Shown: positions 50,789-60,182 of the stretch, one piece after another
How positions within the stretch are numbered: the first letter of the stretch is position 1
Layout of the letters: every line of letters begins with the position of its first letter
Assembly (NCBI RefSeq): GCF_008329605.1
Contig: NZ_NPKO01000012.1
Coordinates: forward strand, 124,001 to 188,000
Reading direction: 5' to 3'
From: Mycolicibacterium sp. P9-64
Lineage (GTDB): Bacteria > Actinomycetota > Actinomycetes > Mycobacteriales > Mycobacteriaceae
DNA length: 64,000 nt
Position numbers and translations under genes: made by a program
Notes under the pieces: model-generated
Seen by the model: only the letters and a program-made list of their open reading frames with translations
The model's database searches: none
Told to the model about the DNA's origin: nothing

Positions 50789-51651
50789 TGGGCCAGAAGA
50801 TCAACCCCCACGGCTTCCGCCTCGGCATCACGACCGACTGGAAGTCCCGGTGGTACGCCGACAAGCAGTACGCGGAATACGTCAAGGAAGACGTGGCGAT
50901 CCGTCGTCTGCTGGCAACGGGTTTGGAGCGCGCCGGCATCGCCGACGTGGAGATCGAGCGCACCCGTGACCGGGTTCGCGTTGACATCCACACCGCGCGC
51001 CCCGGCATCGTCATCGGACGCCGTGGCACCGAGGCCGACCGCATCCGCGCCGACCTGGAGAAGCTGACCAAGAAGCAGGTGCAGCTGAACATCCTCGAGG
51101 TGAAGAACCCCGAGTCGGTGGCTCAGCTCGTCGCTCAGGGTGTTGCCGAGCAGCTCTCCAACCGCGTCGCGTTCCGGCGGGCCATGCGCAAGGCGATCCA
51201 GTCGGCCATGCGTCAGCCCAACGTCAAGGGCATCCGGGTGCAGTGCTCGGGCCGCCTCGGCGGCGCCGAGATGAGCCGCTCGGAGTTCTACCGCGAAGGC
51301 CGCGTTCCGCTTCACACGCTGCGCGCCGACATCGACTACGGCCTGTACGAGGCCAAGACGACGTTCGGCCGGATCGGCGTGAAGGTCTGGATCTACAAGG
51401 GCGACATCGTCGGTGGCAAGCGTGAGCTGACCGCCGCCGTTCCCGCAGGCGCCGAGCGTCCGCGCCGGGATCGTCCGTCGGGTACCCGTCCGCGCCGCAG
51501 TGGCGCATCGGGCACCACGGCGACGAGCACCGAAGCAGGCCGCGCAGCCAGCGAGGAATCGCCCGTCACTGAGGACGTCGCGACGTCCGCCGCTCCCGAA
51601 GCCGTCGTTGTGGCGGCCGAAGAGAGCGCTACAAAGGATTCAGGGAGCTAG
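50788..51651 (+). CDS. rpsC: 30S ribosomal protein S3
   Basis: S3, 287 residues, at the mRNA entry channel; contains a KH domain (VRVDIHTARPGIVIGRRGTE). The C-terminal 65 residues are a low-complexity Ala/Ser/Glu extension, common in actinobacteria. GTG start overlapping rplV. Confidence 0.97.
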   Translation: MGQKINPHGFRLGITTDWKSRWYADKQYAEYVKEDVAIRRLLATGLERAGIADVEIERTRDRVRVDIHTARPGIVIGRRGTEADRIRADLEKLTKKQVQLNILEVKNPESVAQLVAQGVAEQLSNRVAFRRAMRKAIQSAMRQPNVKGIRVQCSGRLGGAEMSRSEFYREGRVPLHTLRADIDYGLYEAKTTFGRIGVKVWIYKGDIVGGKRELTAAVPAGAERPRRDRPSGTRPRRSGASGTTATSTEAGRAASEESPVTEDVATSAAPEAVVVAAEESATKDSGS

Positions 51652-51652
51652 A

Positions 51653-52069
51653 ATGCTGATTCCCCGCAAGGTCAAGCACCGCAAGCAGCACCACCCGCGT
51701 CAGCGTGGGATTGCCAGCGGCGGAACGTCGGTGAGCTTTGGCGATTACGGCATCCAGGCACTGGAGCACGCCTACATCACCAACCGGCAGATCGAGTCAG
51801 CTCGTATCGCCATCAACCGGCACATCAAGCGTGGCGGCAAGGTGTGGATCAACATCTTCCCGGACCGCCCGCTGACCAAGAAGCCCGCCGAAACCCGCAT
51901 GGGTTCCGGTAAGGGCAGCCCGGAGTGGTGGATCGCCAACGTCAAGCCCGGTCGCGTGCTTTTCGAGATCAGCTACCCCGATGAGAAGATCGCCAAGGAA
52001 GCGCTGACCCGCGCGATCCACAAGCTGCCGATCAAGGCACGCATCATTACCAGAGAGGAGCAGTTCTGA
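51653..52069 (+). CDS. rplP: 50S ribosomal protein L16
   Basis: L16, 138 residues, at the A-site side of the 50S. MLIPRKVKHRKQHHPRQRG and the GKGSPEWWIANVKPGRVLFE segment are diagnostic. ATG 51653, one base after the rpsC stop; stop overlaps rpmC. Confidence 0.97.
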   Translation: MLIPRKVKHRKQHHPRQRGIASGGTSVSFGDYGIQALEHAYITNRQIESARIAINRHIKRGGKVWINIFPDRPLTKKPAETRMGSGKGSPEWWIANVKPGRVLFEISYPDEKIAKEALTRAIHKLPIKARIITREEQF

Positions 52070-52302
52070 TGGCTGTCGGAACTTCGCCTGGTGAACTGCG
52101 CGAGCTGACCGAAGAAGAGCTGACCACTCGTCTGCGTGAGTCGAAGGAAGAGCTGTTCAACCTTCGCTTCCAGATGGCAACCGGACAGCTGGCCAACAAT
52201 CGTCGGCTTCGCATCGTCCGAGGAGAAATCGCACGCGTTTACACCGTGCTGCGTGAACGTGAATTGGGTCTGGCTTCCGGACCCGTTGGTGAGGATTCGT
52301 AA
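52069..52302 (+). CDS. rpmC: 50S ribosomal protein L29
   Basis: L29, 77 residues, a two-helix hairpin near the tunnel exit. ELTTRLRESKEELFNLRFQ and QLANNRRLRIVRGEIARVYT are typical. Overlaps rplP and rpsQ by one base each. Confidence 0.96.
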   Translation: MAVGTSPGELRELTEEELTTRLRESKEELFNLRFQMATGQLANNRRLRIVRGEIARVYTVLRERELGLASGPVGEDS

Positions 52303-52619
52303 TGGCAGACAGCAGCACTGAGAAGACCGCCGAGAAGGGCCCGAAGCACACGCCTCGGACCGAGAAGCCGCGCGGCCGTCGCAAGACGCGCATCGGCTAC
52401 GTGGTGAGCGACAAGATGCAGAAGACCATCGTGGTCGAGCTCGAGGAGCGCACCAAGCACCCCCTGTACGGCAAGATCATTCGCACCACCACCAAGGTGA
52501 AGGCGCATGACGAGAACGGCACTGCCGGCGTTGGCGACCGGGTTTCGCTGATGGAGACCCGACCGTTGTCGGCGACCAAGCGGTGGCGCCTCGTCGAGGT
52601 CCTCGAGCGGGCCAAGTAG
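52302..52619 (+). CDS. rpsQ: 30S ribosomal protein S17
   Basis: S17, 105 residues, a primary 16S binder. The core KTRIGYVVSDKMQKTIVVE to WRLVEVLERAK is preceded by a charged 25-residue N-terminal extension seen in mycobacteria. Last gene of the S10 block; a terminator follows. Confidence 0.97.
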   Translation: MADSSTEKTAEKGPKHTPRTEKPRGRRKTRIGYVVSDKMQKTIVVELEERTKHPLYGKIIRTTTKVKAHDENGTAGVGDRVSLMETRPLSATKRWRLVEVLERAK

Positions 52620-52644
52620 CCAAGTAACAGTAAGCTTCACCGAG

Positions 52645-52683
52645 TTGCCCGGTCCGTCGCCTTTGGCGGACCGGGCAATTTGC
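52645..52683 (+). terminator. Intrinsic terminator after rpsQ
   Basis: TTGCCCGGTCCG (52645-52656) pairs perfectly with CGGACCGGGCAA (52667-52678), loop of 10, followed by TTTGC. It ends the S10 operon 25 bases after rpsQ. Confidence 0.85.
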
Positions 52684-52745
52684 ATGGGTGCGTCAATATC
52701 GCTGTTCACCGTGGGCTGGCTGACGCAGGTGTCTAATCTTCAGTA

Positions 52746-54710
52746 ATGGGGCGGAGACGAATCGGCGGGTTGCGTGCGCGTGCCATGATCGTCGCCGCGG
52801 TGATGGTGATGACGACGGGGAGCCTCAATTTTCCCGCGGCGTTCGCCGCACCCGAAGACGACGTGTTGCGCGCGGCATCGCCCGTTCTGGGTCTGCAGAT
52901 GCTGGGGGCCAATTCCACCGTCTCGTTCTACGGCGTGCAGGGCACCGAAACTCTGACCATTCCGGTTCCGTCGGGGCTGCAGCCGGCGGAGTTGACCGCC
53001 CTCGTGGAAATTCCGGTCAACCTGCGCGTGGGTACCCTGACCGTCTCACAGGACGACCGGACCATTTCTCGCATGTCCCTGCCCGACGGTGACAGGGCGC
53101 CGATCACAGTTCCGTTGGCGGGGGTGAACGTCGTCGACAATTCGGTGACGGTCGTGCTTCGCAGTTATCTGGTGCCGCTGGAAGGCTATTGTCTGGACCC
53201 GACCAACCCGCTGCGACTTACCGACGCCGCGATTCGCTACGACGGAGCGGAGAATCCGCCCGCGACGGTGGCGGACTTCCTTCCGCCGATATTGCGCAAG
53301 CTGACCGTGTTCATTCCGCCGCGCCCGCTGAACATCGAATCCGACGCGGCGATCCGGCTGGCCACCGCGGTGGTGGCGCGATACGGCAAGCAGAACCCCG
53401 AGATCGCGGTGGTGCCGCTGGCCGCCGACCAGGCCGGACCGCCCGAACCGCCGGCGCCGATGGAACGTCAGATCGTCATCAGGGAGGGTGCCGAGGTCGC
53501 CGTCGCACTGCGTGGTGACAGTGGCGTGCCGTGGCTGCTGATCAGCGGGCCACCCAATCAGCTGGTGAACCAGGCACGCCTGTTGTCCAGTGACGTCTCC
53601 CGGCTCGCCGTGAGCTCGAAAGCCGTTGTGGGCCCGCTGAAGTCGGTGCCGCAGCTGCCCGCCGACGTCACCACGATCCGGCAACTCGGCCAGCCCGGTG
53701 TCAACGCCACCGCGTTGGATCCGCAGGTGTCGATCGGGCTGGATCAGACCCGGCTGGGCCGGTCGGTGCGGAACGTGCGGGTCCATCTGCGCGGCACCTA
53801 CACGCCGCTGCCGAGCAGTGTCGGCGGCAGCGTGGTCGTCGCCATCAACGGCGAGACACTCGAGCAGTGGCCGACCGAGACCTCCGGTGTGATCGATCGC
53901 TGGGTCGACATTCCGAACCGGCTGCTGCAGCGCTACACCAACCTCGGGGTCGCGATCAACGTCGCAGGAAACACCGGGCCGTGCGGTGAGTTTCAGCCCA
54001 TCACGCTGACCATCGACGGGGACAGCCCGGTCGAATCGTCGGCCGCCGACCCGCCGTTGAGCGCCGGGTTCCAGTCGATGCCGCAGGCGTTGATGCCCCG
54101 CATCGAGGTCGGCGTCGGGCAAGACGCCTTCGCCGACACCCGGCGCGCGATGTCCATCATGGTGGGTCTACAACGGATGAGCGCCCTGCCGATGGACACC
54201 GTGGTCATGTCGCTGAAGGAGGCCATCGACTCGCCCAATCCGGCGGTACTCATCTCCGCGGGTGGCTGGTCGGATCAGCGGGTCACGTTGCCGGTCAACG
54301 CAAGTGAATCGGGTGAGCTCAAGGTGGCCGGTGTCGACGGCAGTCACGACGAAACCACCCTGACACTGGATCCGGCCCAGCCCTTCGGCTCAATGCAGAC
54401 GGTGTTCGACGGCCGGCGGACCCTGCTGATCGCCACCTCGAACGGGTCTCCGGAGCAGTTGGACGCCCTGCTGGGATGGCTGGACGCGGTGCCGGTGCGC
54501 TGGACGCGGCTGACCGGAACCGCGGTGTTGGCCCCCGCCGGACGCGATCCGGTCACGTTCGGAGCCGCCAACCCCGAAGAGGTCGCCAGCTTCGCCGAGG
54601 ACGGAAAGAGGTTGCCCTACTTGTGGATCGGCGCCGGAATCGTCGCGGTGGTTGCGGTGGGAGCGGGCTTGATCTGGTGGCGCTCGAGGCAAAAGACACC
54701 GAGCGGCTGA
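52746..54710 (+). CDS. BcsB-like cellulose synthase regulatory subunit homologue
   Basis: A 654-residue exported protein with signal peptide (cleavage near FAAPEDD), a long beta-rich extracytoplasmic body and a C-terminal membrane helix (LWIGAGIVAVVAVGAGLIWW). The repeated jelly-roll/ferredoxin-like layout and segments such as SFYGVQGTETLTIPVPSG, GYCLDPTNPLRL and NRLLQRYTNLGVAIN resemble BcsB, the periplasmic partner of BcsA that guides nascent glucan. TAATCT (52734-52739) lies seven bases before the ATG, so the mRNA may be leaderless. First of four overlapping genes for a surface polysaccharide. Confidence 0.75.
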   Translation: MGRRRIGGLRARAMIVAAVMVMTTGSLNFPAAFAAPEDDVLRAASPVLGLQMLGANSTVSFYGVQGTETLTIPVPSGLQPAELTALVEIPVNLRVGTLTVSQDDRTISRMSLPDGDRAPITVPLAGVNVVDNSVTVVLRSYLVPLEGYCLDPTNPLRLTDAAIRYDGAENPPATVADFLPPILRKLTVFIPPRPLNIESDAAIRLATAVVARYGKQNPEIAVVPLAADQAGPPEPPAPMERQIVIREGAEVAVALRGDSGVPWLLISGPPNQLVNQARLLSSDVSRLAVSSKAVVGPLKSVPQLPADVTTIRQLGQPGVNATALDPQVSIGLDQTRLGRSVRNVRVHLRGTYTPLPSSVGGSVVVAINGETLEQWPTETSGVIDRWVDIPNRLLQRYTNLGVAINVAGNTGPCGEFQPITLTIDGDSPVESSAADPPLSAGFQSMPQALMPRIEVGVGQDAFADTRRAMSIMVGLQRMSALPMDTVVMSLKEAIDSPNPAVLISAGGWSDQRVTLPVNASESGELKVAGVDGSHDETTLTLDPAQPFGSMQTVFDGRRTLLIATSNGSPEQLDALLGWLDAVPVRWTRLTGTAVLAPAGRDPVTFGAANPEEVASFAEDGKRLPYLWIGAGIVAVVAVGAGLIWWRSRQKTPSG

Positions 54711-54711
54711 C

Positions 54712-56244
54712 ATGACGGCATCCACCGACGTCGGGCCCCTCAGGGCTGGGCAGAAGATGGCTGCCTGGTACTACGGCCTGCATCCGGGCTACCGGCTGGC
54801 GTTGCGGTGGGGTCTCATCGTTTCGACGACGGCCGTCGCCTTCCACAACAGCATCATCAGCCTGGTGCAGACGACCGCCGGCGGCGGCCTCGGTGGATTC
54901 GTGTGGACGGTCGTCGTGGTCGGGACGTTGGTAGCCATCGGCGTAGCCCGCTGGAATCGAACCGAACTGCCGATCCACGACCGCCAGACCGACGTGATCG
55001 TCGGGACGATGGGCCTGGTACTCGCGCTGTTGATTCACGGGGTATTGCTGGCCCGCTACGCGTTGTACTTCCATCTGTTGCGGCTGGACCTGGTGGCGAT
55101 GTGGCTCTTCGTGCTGAGCGCGAGCATCGTGCTGTTCGGCCTGCGCCCGGTCACCCGGTTCGCCTGGGTCTGGGGCATGGTGCTGGTGTTGACATTTCCG
55201 CTGCCCTACTACGTCACGGTCGTCGCCCTTGGCGGCGGCAGGGTCGCCGCGGGTGCGGCGACCCTGCTGGTCTCGGGGGTGGGAACGGGGATCGCGCTGG
55301 GGCGGACCATCCGGCGTGGGTTCATCGGGTCGGTGGTGTCATGGGTCTTCGGGGGTCTGCTCCTGCTGATCATGGCCGTCTACTTCCCCGACGCGCCGCT
55401 GCTGGCCTTTCAGCTGATTCCCGCGGTCGCCACGATGTGCGTGGTGGGTGGTGGATTCTTCCTCCTCGCCCGGATCGGCGCGCCGAAGCACGTGCTCGAT
55501 CGCAAGGTCGAACCGCTCGCCGCCCGCCAGGTGTGGGCGGGCGTTCCGGTCGTGGTCGTCGTCGGCGTCGCGCTCGCCTTCGTTCACCTGCCGCCGGCGG
55601 TGGGCGTCACGCCGGTCGCCCCCGTGCATGCGGCGGGCCTGCGCCAGGGCCGGGCGCTGATCGTGCCGCCCGGTTGGCACATGGTCTCGGAGCAGACCTA
55701 CGACTGGGTGCACCGGCTGCACGGCCGTGGCGGCGACTTGATCCGGCAGCAGGTCACAGCCGATGCGGTGAACCCCGCGTGGGACCGGCTCGGACGAACC
55801 CGCACGGTGATGGTCGACAGCGTGACGAGCACTCGTCCGTTCTCCTTCAACGTGTTTCCAGCGAGGGTCCTGTACGACGTGACCGGGGCGCGGCTCAGCG
55901 AACCACGGTTCGTCGACCTCGGTCTGGGCGTGAAGGGCCAGATGGTCTCGGTGGTCGACGACCATCTCCTGGTCACCTGGAATGCGCTGCAGTTCTCCTG
56001 GGGCGACCGTGACATCGCCCAGCGGGTGATCCTCTTCGCCGTCGACAATCACGACCCCGGCGCCCCGTTTCCCGAACCCTCCGCCGGTGTGGCGCCAACG
56101 CTGGGCACGTTGTTCACCATCCTGCTCCGCGGCAATGCCGCAGCCACCGACCGCTTGCCGACCTTCAAGGACGCCGAGCTGCTGACCCAGTTCGGCCGCG
56201 CGCTCGTCGCTGCCCAGGGGATTGCGGTGGGGGACGCGCGGTGA
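54712..56244 (+). CDS. Polytopic membrane protein, exosortase-like N-terminal half
   Basis: A 510-residue protein. About nine membrane helices occupy residues 27-295, then about 215 residues lie outside or in the cytoplasm. The helix MWLFVLSASIVLFGLRPVTR followed by FAWVWGMVLVLTFPLPYYV recalls exosortase/archaeosortase proteins. The catalytic AxxCSG-type Cys motif is not seen, so it would be non-catalytic or unrelated. The C-terminal part (PPGWHMVSEQTYDWVHRLHG) resembles no family I know. It sits between the BcsB-like and BcsA-like genes and overlaps the GT gene, so a role in polymer export or modification is inferred. Confidence 0.55.
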   Translation: MTASTDVGPLRAGQKMAAWYYGLHPGYRLALRWGLIVSTTAVAFHNSIISLVQTTAGGGLGGFVWTVVVVGTLVAIGVARWNRTELPIHDRQTDVIVGTMGLVLALLIHGVLLARYALYFHLLRLDLVAMWLFVLSASIVLFGLRPVTRFAWVWGMVLVLTFPLPYYVTVVALGGGRVAAGAATLLVSGVGTGIALGRTIRRGFIGSVVSWVFGGLLLLIMAVYFPDAPLLAFQLIPAVATMCVVGGGFFLLARIGAPKHVLDRKVEPLAARQVWAGVPVVVVVGVALAFVHLPPAVGVTPVAPVHAAGLRQGRALIVPPGWHMVSEQTYDWVHRLHGRGGDLIRQQVTADAVNPAWDRLGRTRTVMVDSVTSTRPFSFNVFPARVLYDVTGARLSEPRFVDLGLGVKGQMVSVVDDHLLVTWNALQFSWGDRDIAQRVILFAVDNHDPGAPFPEPSAGVAPTLGTLFTILLRGNAAATDRLPTFKDAELLTQFGRALVAAQGIAVGDAR

Positions 56245-57731
56245 GCGCCGGGGTCGAACGCCCATCGGCGGACACCTGTTCGGACGCGGAACGCGAGCTG
56301 GCGCTGCACCGGGCGATCAACGGGCTGCGCGACGACGATCCACTCAACTCCGCGTCGACCCCCCTGGTCGGCTGGCAACGACCGGTGCTGTGGGGGTTGC
56401 TGCTGCTCGTCGTGGGCTGCGCGATCGTGGCGCCGATGCCGACGGCGGTCGCGTTGATCGGCATCTGCACCCTTGCGTACGTCGTGACCATGCTCGACCG
56501 GGTGATGATCTTCAGCGAAGGATTGGCCTCACGTCCGATCGTCATCACCGACGACGAGGCCCGCGCGATTCCCGATGACGAGCTGCCGCGCTACACGATC
56601 CTGGTGCCCGCCTACAACGAGCCCGAGGTGGTCGGCGACCTCATCGGCGCGATGGCCCGCCTGGAGTATCCGCGGGACAAGCTCCAGGTGCTCCTGCTGC
56701 TGGAGGCCGACGATCAGGTGACGATCGACGCCGCGCACGCGTGTGGGCAATCCGGGACCATCACCATCGTGCTGGTGCCGCCTGCCGAGCCGCGGACCAA
56801 GCCGAAGGCCTGCAACTACGGCCTGCTCTTCACCACCGGCGACATCGTCACGATCTTCGACGCCGAGGACCTGCCGGAGCCCTTGCAGTTGCGGCGGGTC
56901 GTCGCCACGTTCAAGCGGCTGCCGGAGGACGTCGCGTGCGTGCAGGCCAAGCTCAAGTATCACAACGGGCATCAGAACCTGTTGACCGGTTGGTTCACCG
57001 CCGAGTACGGGTTGTGGTTCGGATACCTGCTGCCGGGCATGATGCGGACGACATCCCCGATCCCGTTGGGCGGCACGTCGAATCACCTGCTGAAGGGCGT
57101 ATTGGACGAGATCGGTGCCTGGGATCCGTTCAACGTCACCGAGGACGCCGACCTCGGTATTCGCATCGCCGCATCCGGCTATCGCACGGCGGTGGTCGAC
57201 TCGGAGACCCTCGAGGAGGCCAACAGCGATCCGATCAACTGGATTCGCCAGCGCTCGCGCTGGTACAAGGGCTACCTGCAGACCTGGCTGGTCCACATTC
57301 GGCGGCCTCGGCAACTGTTGCGCACCATCGGACTTCGCAGCTTCATCAGGTTCAACCTGGTGCTGGCGGGCACCCCGATCATCGCATTGCTCAACCTGGT
57401 GTTCTGGTTGATCACGATGGTCTGGTTCCTGGGTCAACCGACGATCGTCGGGGCGGTGTTCCCGCCGTACATCTACTTCCCGGCCCTCATCGCGTTGATC
57501 CTCGGCAACGGTGCGACCCTGTACATGAACCTGATCGCGCTGCGCGAGGACGACCGGTCCGACCTGCTGGTGCCCGGCCTGACGGTGCCGGTGTTCTGGC
57601 TGATGATGAGCGTCGCAGCGGCCAAGGGCTGCTACCAGTTGATTCGCAATCCGTCCTACTGGGAGAAGACCTTTCACGGTCTGTCGCAGCGTCCCGAGCT
57701 CGAGGATGAGCTGGAGCCGACGGCAACGTGA
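56241..57731 (+). CDS. BcsA/XagB-like family 2 glycosyltransferase
   Basis: A 496-residue processive-type GT2. Two N-terminal membrane helices (about residues 48-90) precede the GT-A domain with YTILVPAYNEPEVV, the DxD-type IFDAEDLPEP, the TED base in FNVTEDADLGIRI, and QRSRWYKGYLQTW (QxxRW). Three or four membrane helices follow. There is no PilZ domain, so no obvious cyclic-di-GMP control. It should polymerise a beta-linked glycan across the membrane with the BcsB-like partner; the sugar is unknown. GTGA overlaps on both sides. Confidence 0.82.
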   Translation: MSAGVERPSADTCSDAERELALHRAINGLRDDDPLNSASTPLVGWQRPVLWGLLLLVVGCAIVAPMPTAVALIGICTLAYVVTMLDRVMIFSEGLASRPIVITDDEARAIPDDELPRYTILVPAYNEPEVVGDLIGAMARLEYPRDKLQVLLLLEADDQVTIDAAHACGQSGTITIVLVPPAEPRTKPKACNYGLLFTTGDIVTIFDAEDLPEPLQLRRVVATFKRLPEDVACVQAKLKYHNGHQNLLTGWFTAEYGLWFGYLLPGMMRTTSPIPLGGTSNHLLKGVLDEIGAWDPFNVTEDADLGIRIAASGYRTAVVDSETLEEANSDPINWIRQRSRWYKGYLQTWLVHIRRPRQLLRTIGLRSFIRFNLVLAGTPIIALLNLVFWLITMVWFLGQPTIVGAVFPPYIYFPALIALILGNGATLYMNLIALREDDRSDLLVPGLTVPVFWLMMSVAAAKGCYQLIRNPSYWEKTFHGLSQRPELEDELEPTAT

Positions 57732-59422
57732 GCGCCAGGATCCGGGTGTCCGACCACCGGCTCAAGATCGCCGTGTACGCGGTGGCACTGGCGCTGTACC
57801 TCGCGGTCGGGTACTGGCTGCAGGTGCGGAACGGATTCATCCTGGGCGATGCGCTGTCGCGGGTGTCGGCCGCCCAGAGCGCGCTGTTCAGCCGCGACCC
57901 GCACCTGGCCGCCATCGGCTTCATCTTCACCCCGCTGACGTCGATGGTGCAGATCCCCGCCGTCCTGCTGAGCCCGTTGTGGCCCGAGATGACCGAACGC
58001 GCCTTCTCCGGATCCATCATGTCCGCGTTGTTCATGGCGGGTGGCGTGGTGCAGATCCTCGGCATCGGCACCGACCGCGGGCTGCCAAGGAGCTACGTCC
58101 TCGCCATCACGGCGCTGTTCGCGCTCAACCCGATGATCGTCTTCTACGGCGCGAACGGCATGAGCGAGGCGCCGTTCATCTTCTTCACGTCCTGGGCGGT
58201 GCGTCGACTCATCATGTGGATGGTCGACGACGACGTCCACCACCTGATCGCCGCGGGCGGCATCGCGATGGGGTTGGCCTATCTGACCCGGTACGACGCG
58301 GTGGCGTGTGTGGCCGCCGCCGGCGTGCTCGTCGGCGTCACCACCTATCTGCGGGCCCGCCCCGGGCCGCGGTTCCGGCGGGCGCTGCTGGACACGCTGC
58401 TGGTCAGCGGTCCCGGCTTCGCTGCGTTCGTCGGGTGGGCAGGGGCCAGTTGGCTGATCACCGGGGAGGCCTTCGCCCAGTTCACCTCCCAATACGGCAA
58501 CGCGGCCATCCTCGCTCAGTCCGGCCAGCCGACGGAGACCTTCACGGGGGGCCTGACCTTTGCGTTGGTGTGCATCACCCTGTTGGCGCCCACCCTGGTG
58601 CCGCTCGCGGTGTGGTGTGTAATCCGGCGGTACCGTCGGCCGAACTGGGCGGTGCTGCTGGTTCCGTTGATGCTGTACGGCGCGGCATTGGCCTTTCAGA
58701 CCTACAGCTATGCCAGCGGGTCGACGTTCCCCTTCCTGCGGTTCTACATCGTGGCCATCCCCCTGTCGGCATGCCTGGCGATGTTGGCGGTCCCCGACGG
58801 TGCGTTCGTGCCCACCACCCGACCAGGCAGATACGCTCCGGCGCAACCTGTTTCACCGCTGCCGCCCCCGCGGCGGCGGTCGAAGCTGGTCTATCCGGCG
58901 GTCGCGGCCGCCTTTGCCGTGGCGGTACCCGTCACGGTGTGGGGCATGGGTCAGCCCAGGTACGCGCCGCAGGAATACGCATTGGGTGCGGTGCTGGCAC
59001 CCGACCCGAACAACGTCACCGTGCGCAAGGCCACCGAACATCGCATCGCGGCGTCGTTCTCCACCGAACGCGAGATCGCCAACTACCTGGAGCGACTGAA
59101 CCTGCCGGAGAGTTCGGTGATCACCGACACGGTCTTCGGGTTCGCGGTCACCGCCGCGTCGCGCCAACCGAGGACATTCGTGGTGCCGTCGGACCCGGAC
59201 TTCGTCGCCCTGCTCAACGACCCACAGAACAACGGCGTCAGATACCTGCTGGCCGTCCCGCCGACCGGACGTGGCATCTCCGACGCCCTCAACGTCCGGT
59301 ATCCGACGCTGTACGACACAGGTGCCGACATCGCGACGCTGGAGCTGGAGATCCCCAACGACGGTGACAGCCAGCCGACCTGGCGGCTCTACCGGGTCAA
59401 CGAGCCCTTGGCGCCTTCCTAG
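57728..59422 (+). CDS. GT39/PMT-like integral membrane glycosyltransferase
   Basis: A 564-residue protein with about 11 membrane helices and a C-terminal extracytoplasmic domain (about residues 425-564). An acidic first loop (FILGDALSRVSAAQSALFSR) and later GTDRGLPRSY and AYLTRYDAVA are features of GT-C enzymes that use polyprenyl-phosphate sugars. It probably adds side residues to the polymer made by the preceding GT2. It starts GTG 57728 with a 4-base overlap and is convergent with the TetR gene (26-base overlap). Confidence 0.7.
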   Translation: MSARIRVSDHRLKIAVYAVALALYLAVGYWLQVRNGFILGDALSRVSAAQSALFSRDPHLAAIGFIFTPLTSMVQIPAVLLSPLWPEMTERAFSGSIMSALFMAGGVVQILGIGTDRGLPRSYVLAITALFALNPMIVFYGANGMSEAPFIFFTSWAVRRLIMWMVDDDVHHLIAAGGIAMGLAYLTRYDAVACVAAAGVLVGVTTYLRARPGPRFRRALLDTLLVSGPGFAAFVGWAGASWLITGEAFAQFTSQYGNAAILAQSGQPTETFTGGLTFALVCITLLAPTLVPLAVWCVIRRYRRPNWAVLLVPLMLYGAALAFQTYSYASGSTFPFLRFYIVAIPLSACLAMLAVPDGAFVPTTRPGRYAPAQPVSPLPPPRRRSKLVYPAVAAAFAVAVPVTVWGMGQPRYAPQEYALGAVLAPDPNNVTVRKATEHRIAASFSTEREIANYLERLNLPESSVITDTVFGFAVTAASRQPRTFVVPSDPDFVALLNDPQNNGVRYLLAVPPTGRGISDALNVRYPTLYDTGADIATLELEIPNDGDSQPTWRLYRVNEPLAPS

Positions 59423-60137
59423 CGTCCCGCGGGATCCTGACCCCGATGCCGTCGAGGAGTTGCGCCAGCCCCGAGCGGAACCCGGCGAGGGGATCGTCGG
59501 CGTCGTCGGTGAAGACGCCGGCGGCGAGCGCGGCGGTCAACGCGGGGAAGCGGGTGGGCTCGACCAGGCGGCTCAGCAGTTCGGGATACGACCGGGAGTC
59601 GATCGGTGGCGCCTCGATCGCCAGTGCCGCGGAGCCGCGAACGAAGTGCAGCACCGCCATGACCGCGGCGAGCTTGTCGCGCTCGGAGAGCGGGGTGCCT
59701 GCCATGGTCGCGAGCCCCGCGTCGAGCCAGGCCAGCTGCCCGGGATCGGCGGGCGGCCCCGATGAGGCGGCTTGCAGAATCCACGGATGTCGGTGGTAGA
59801 CCCCCCACAGACCGACGGCCCAGGTCGAGAGGGCGTCACGCCAACTCCCGTCATCAGACGGTGCTGGCGGCGGTGCCGGCGCTTCGGACAGCATGAACAC
59901 CACCAGCTCGTCCTTGTTGGCGACGTGTCGATACAGCGACATGGTGCCGCACCCGAGCCGTTCCGCGAGGCGGGCCATCGAAAGCGCCCCAAGTCCGTCG
60001 GCATCGGCGAGGTCGATTGCCGCGGCGACGATCCGCTCTCGGGTCAAGCCGCCGGTGCGGCGCGCCGGACTCGGTCCCTGCCATAGCAATTCGAGCGCGC
60101 GCGGGATCGGCGTCTCGTCGGCTTCGTCGCTGGTCAT
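59397..60137 (-). CDS. TetR-family regulator with tetracycline-repressor-type C-domain
   Basis: A 246-residue protein. The HTH is LTRERIVAAAIDLADADGLG, then LSMARLAERLGCGTMSLYRH and VANKDELV; the C-terminal half resembles the TetR_C tetracycline-repressor domain. An N-terminal TPIPRALELLWQG stretch is typical of this actinobacterial subgroup. It is convergent with the polysaccharide cluster and divergent from the small membrane gene and atsA; its targets are not clear. Confidence 0.85.
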   Translation of the reverse strand: MTSDEADETPIPRALELLWQGPSPARRTGGLTRERIVAAAIDLADADGLGALSMARLAERLGCGTMSLYRHVANKDELVVFMLSEAPAPPPAPSDDGSWRDALSTWAVGLWGVYHRHPWILQAASSGPPADPGQLAWLDAGLATMAGTPLSERDKLAAVMAVLHFVRGSAALAIEAPPIDSRSYPELLSRLVEPTRFPALTAALAAGVFTDDADDPLAGFRSGLAQLLDGIGVRIPRDARKAPRAR

Positions 60138-60182
60138 GTGTGGGGTCCAGCGTAACCAACCCGAGCTCTCGCCACCGTCGCC

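Noticed and set aside
55438..55460. The Cys in VATMCVVGGG as an exosortase catalytic Cys
   Set aside because: It lies in a late membrane helix without the AxxCSG context or the following Arg pattern.
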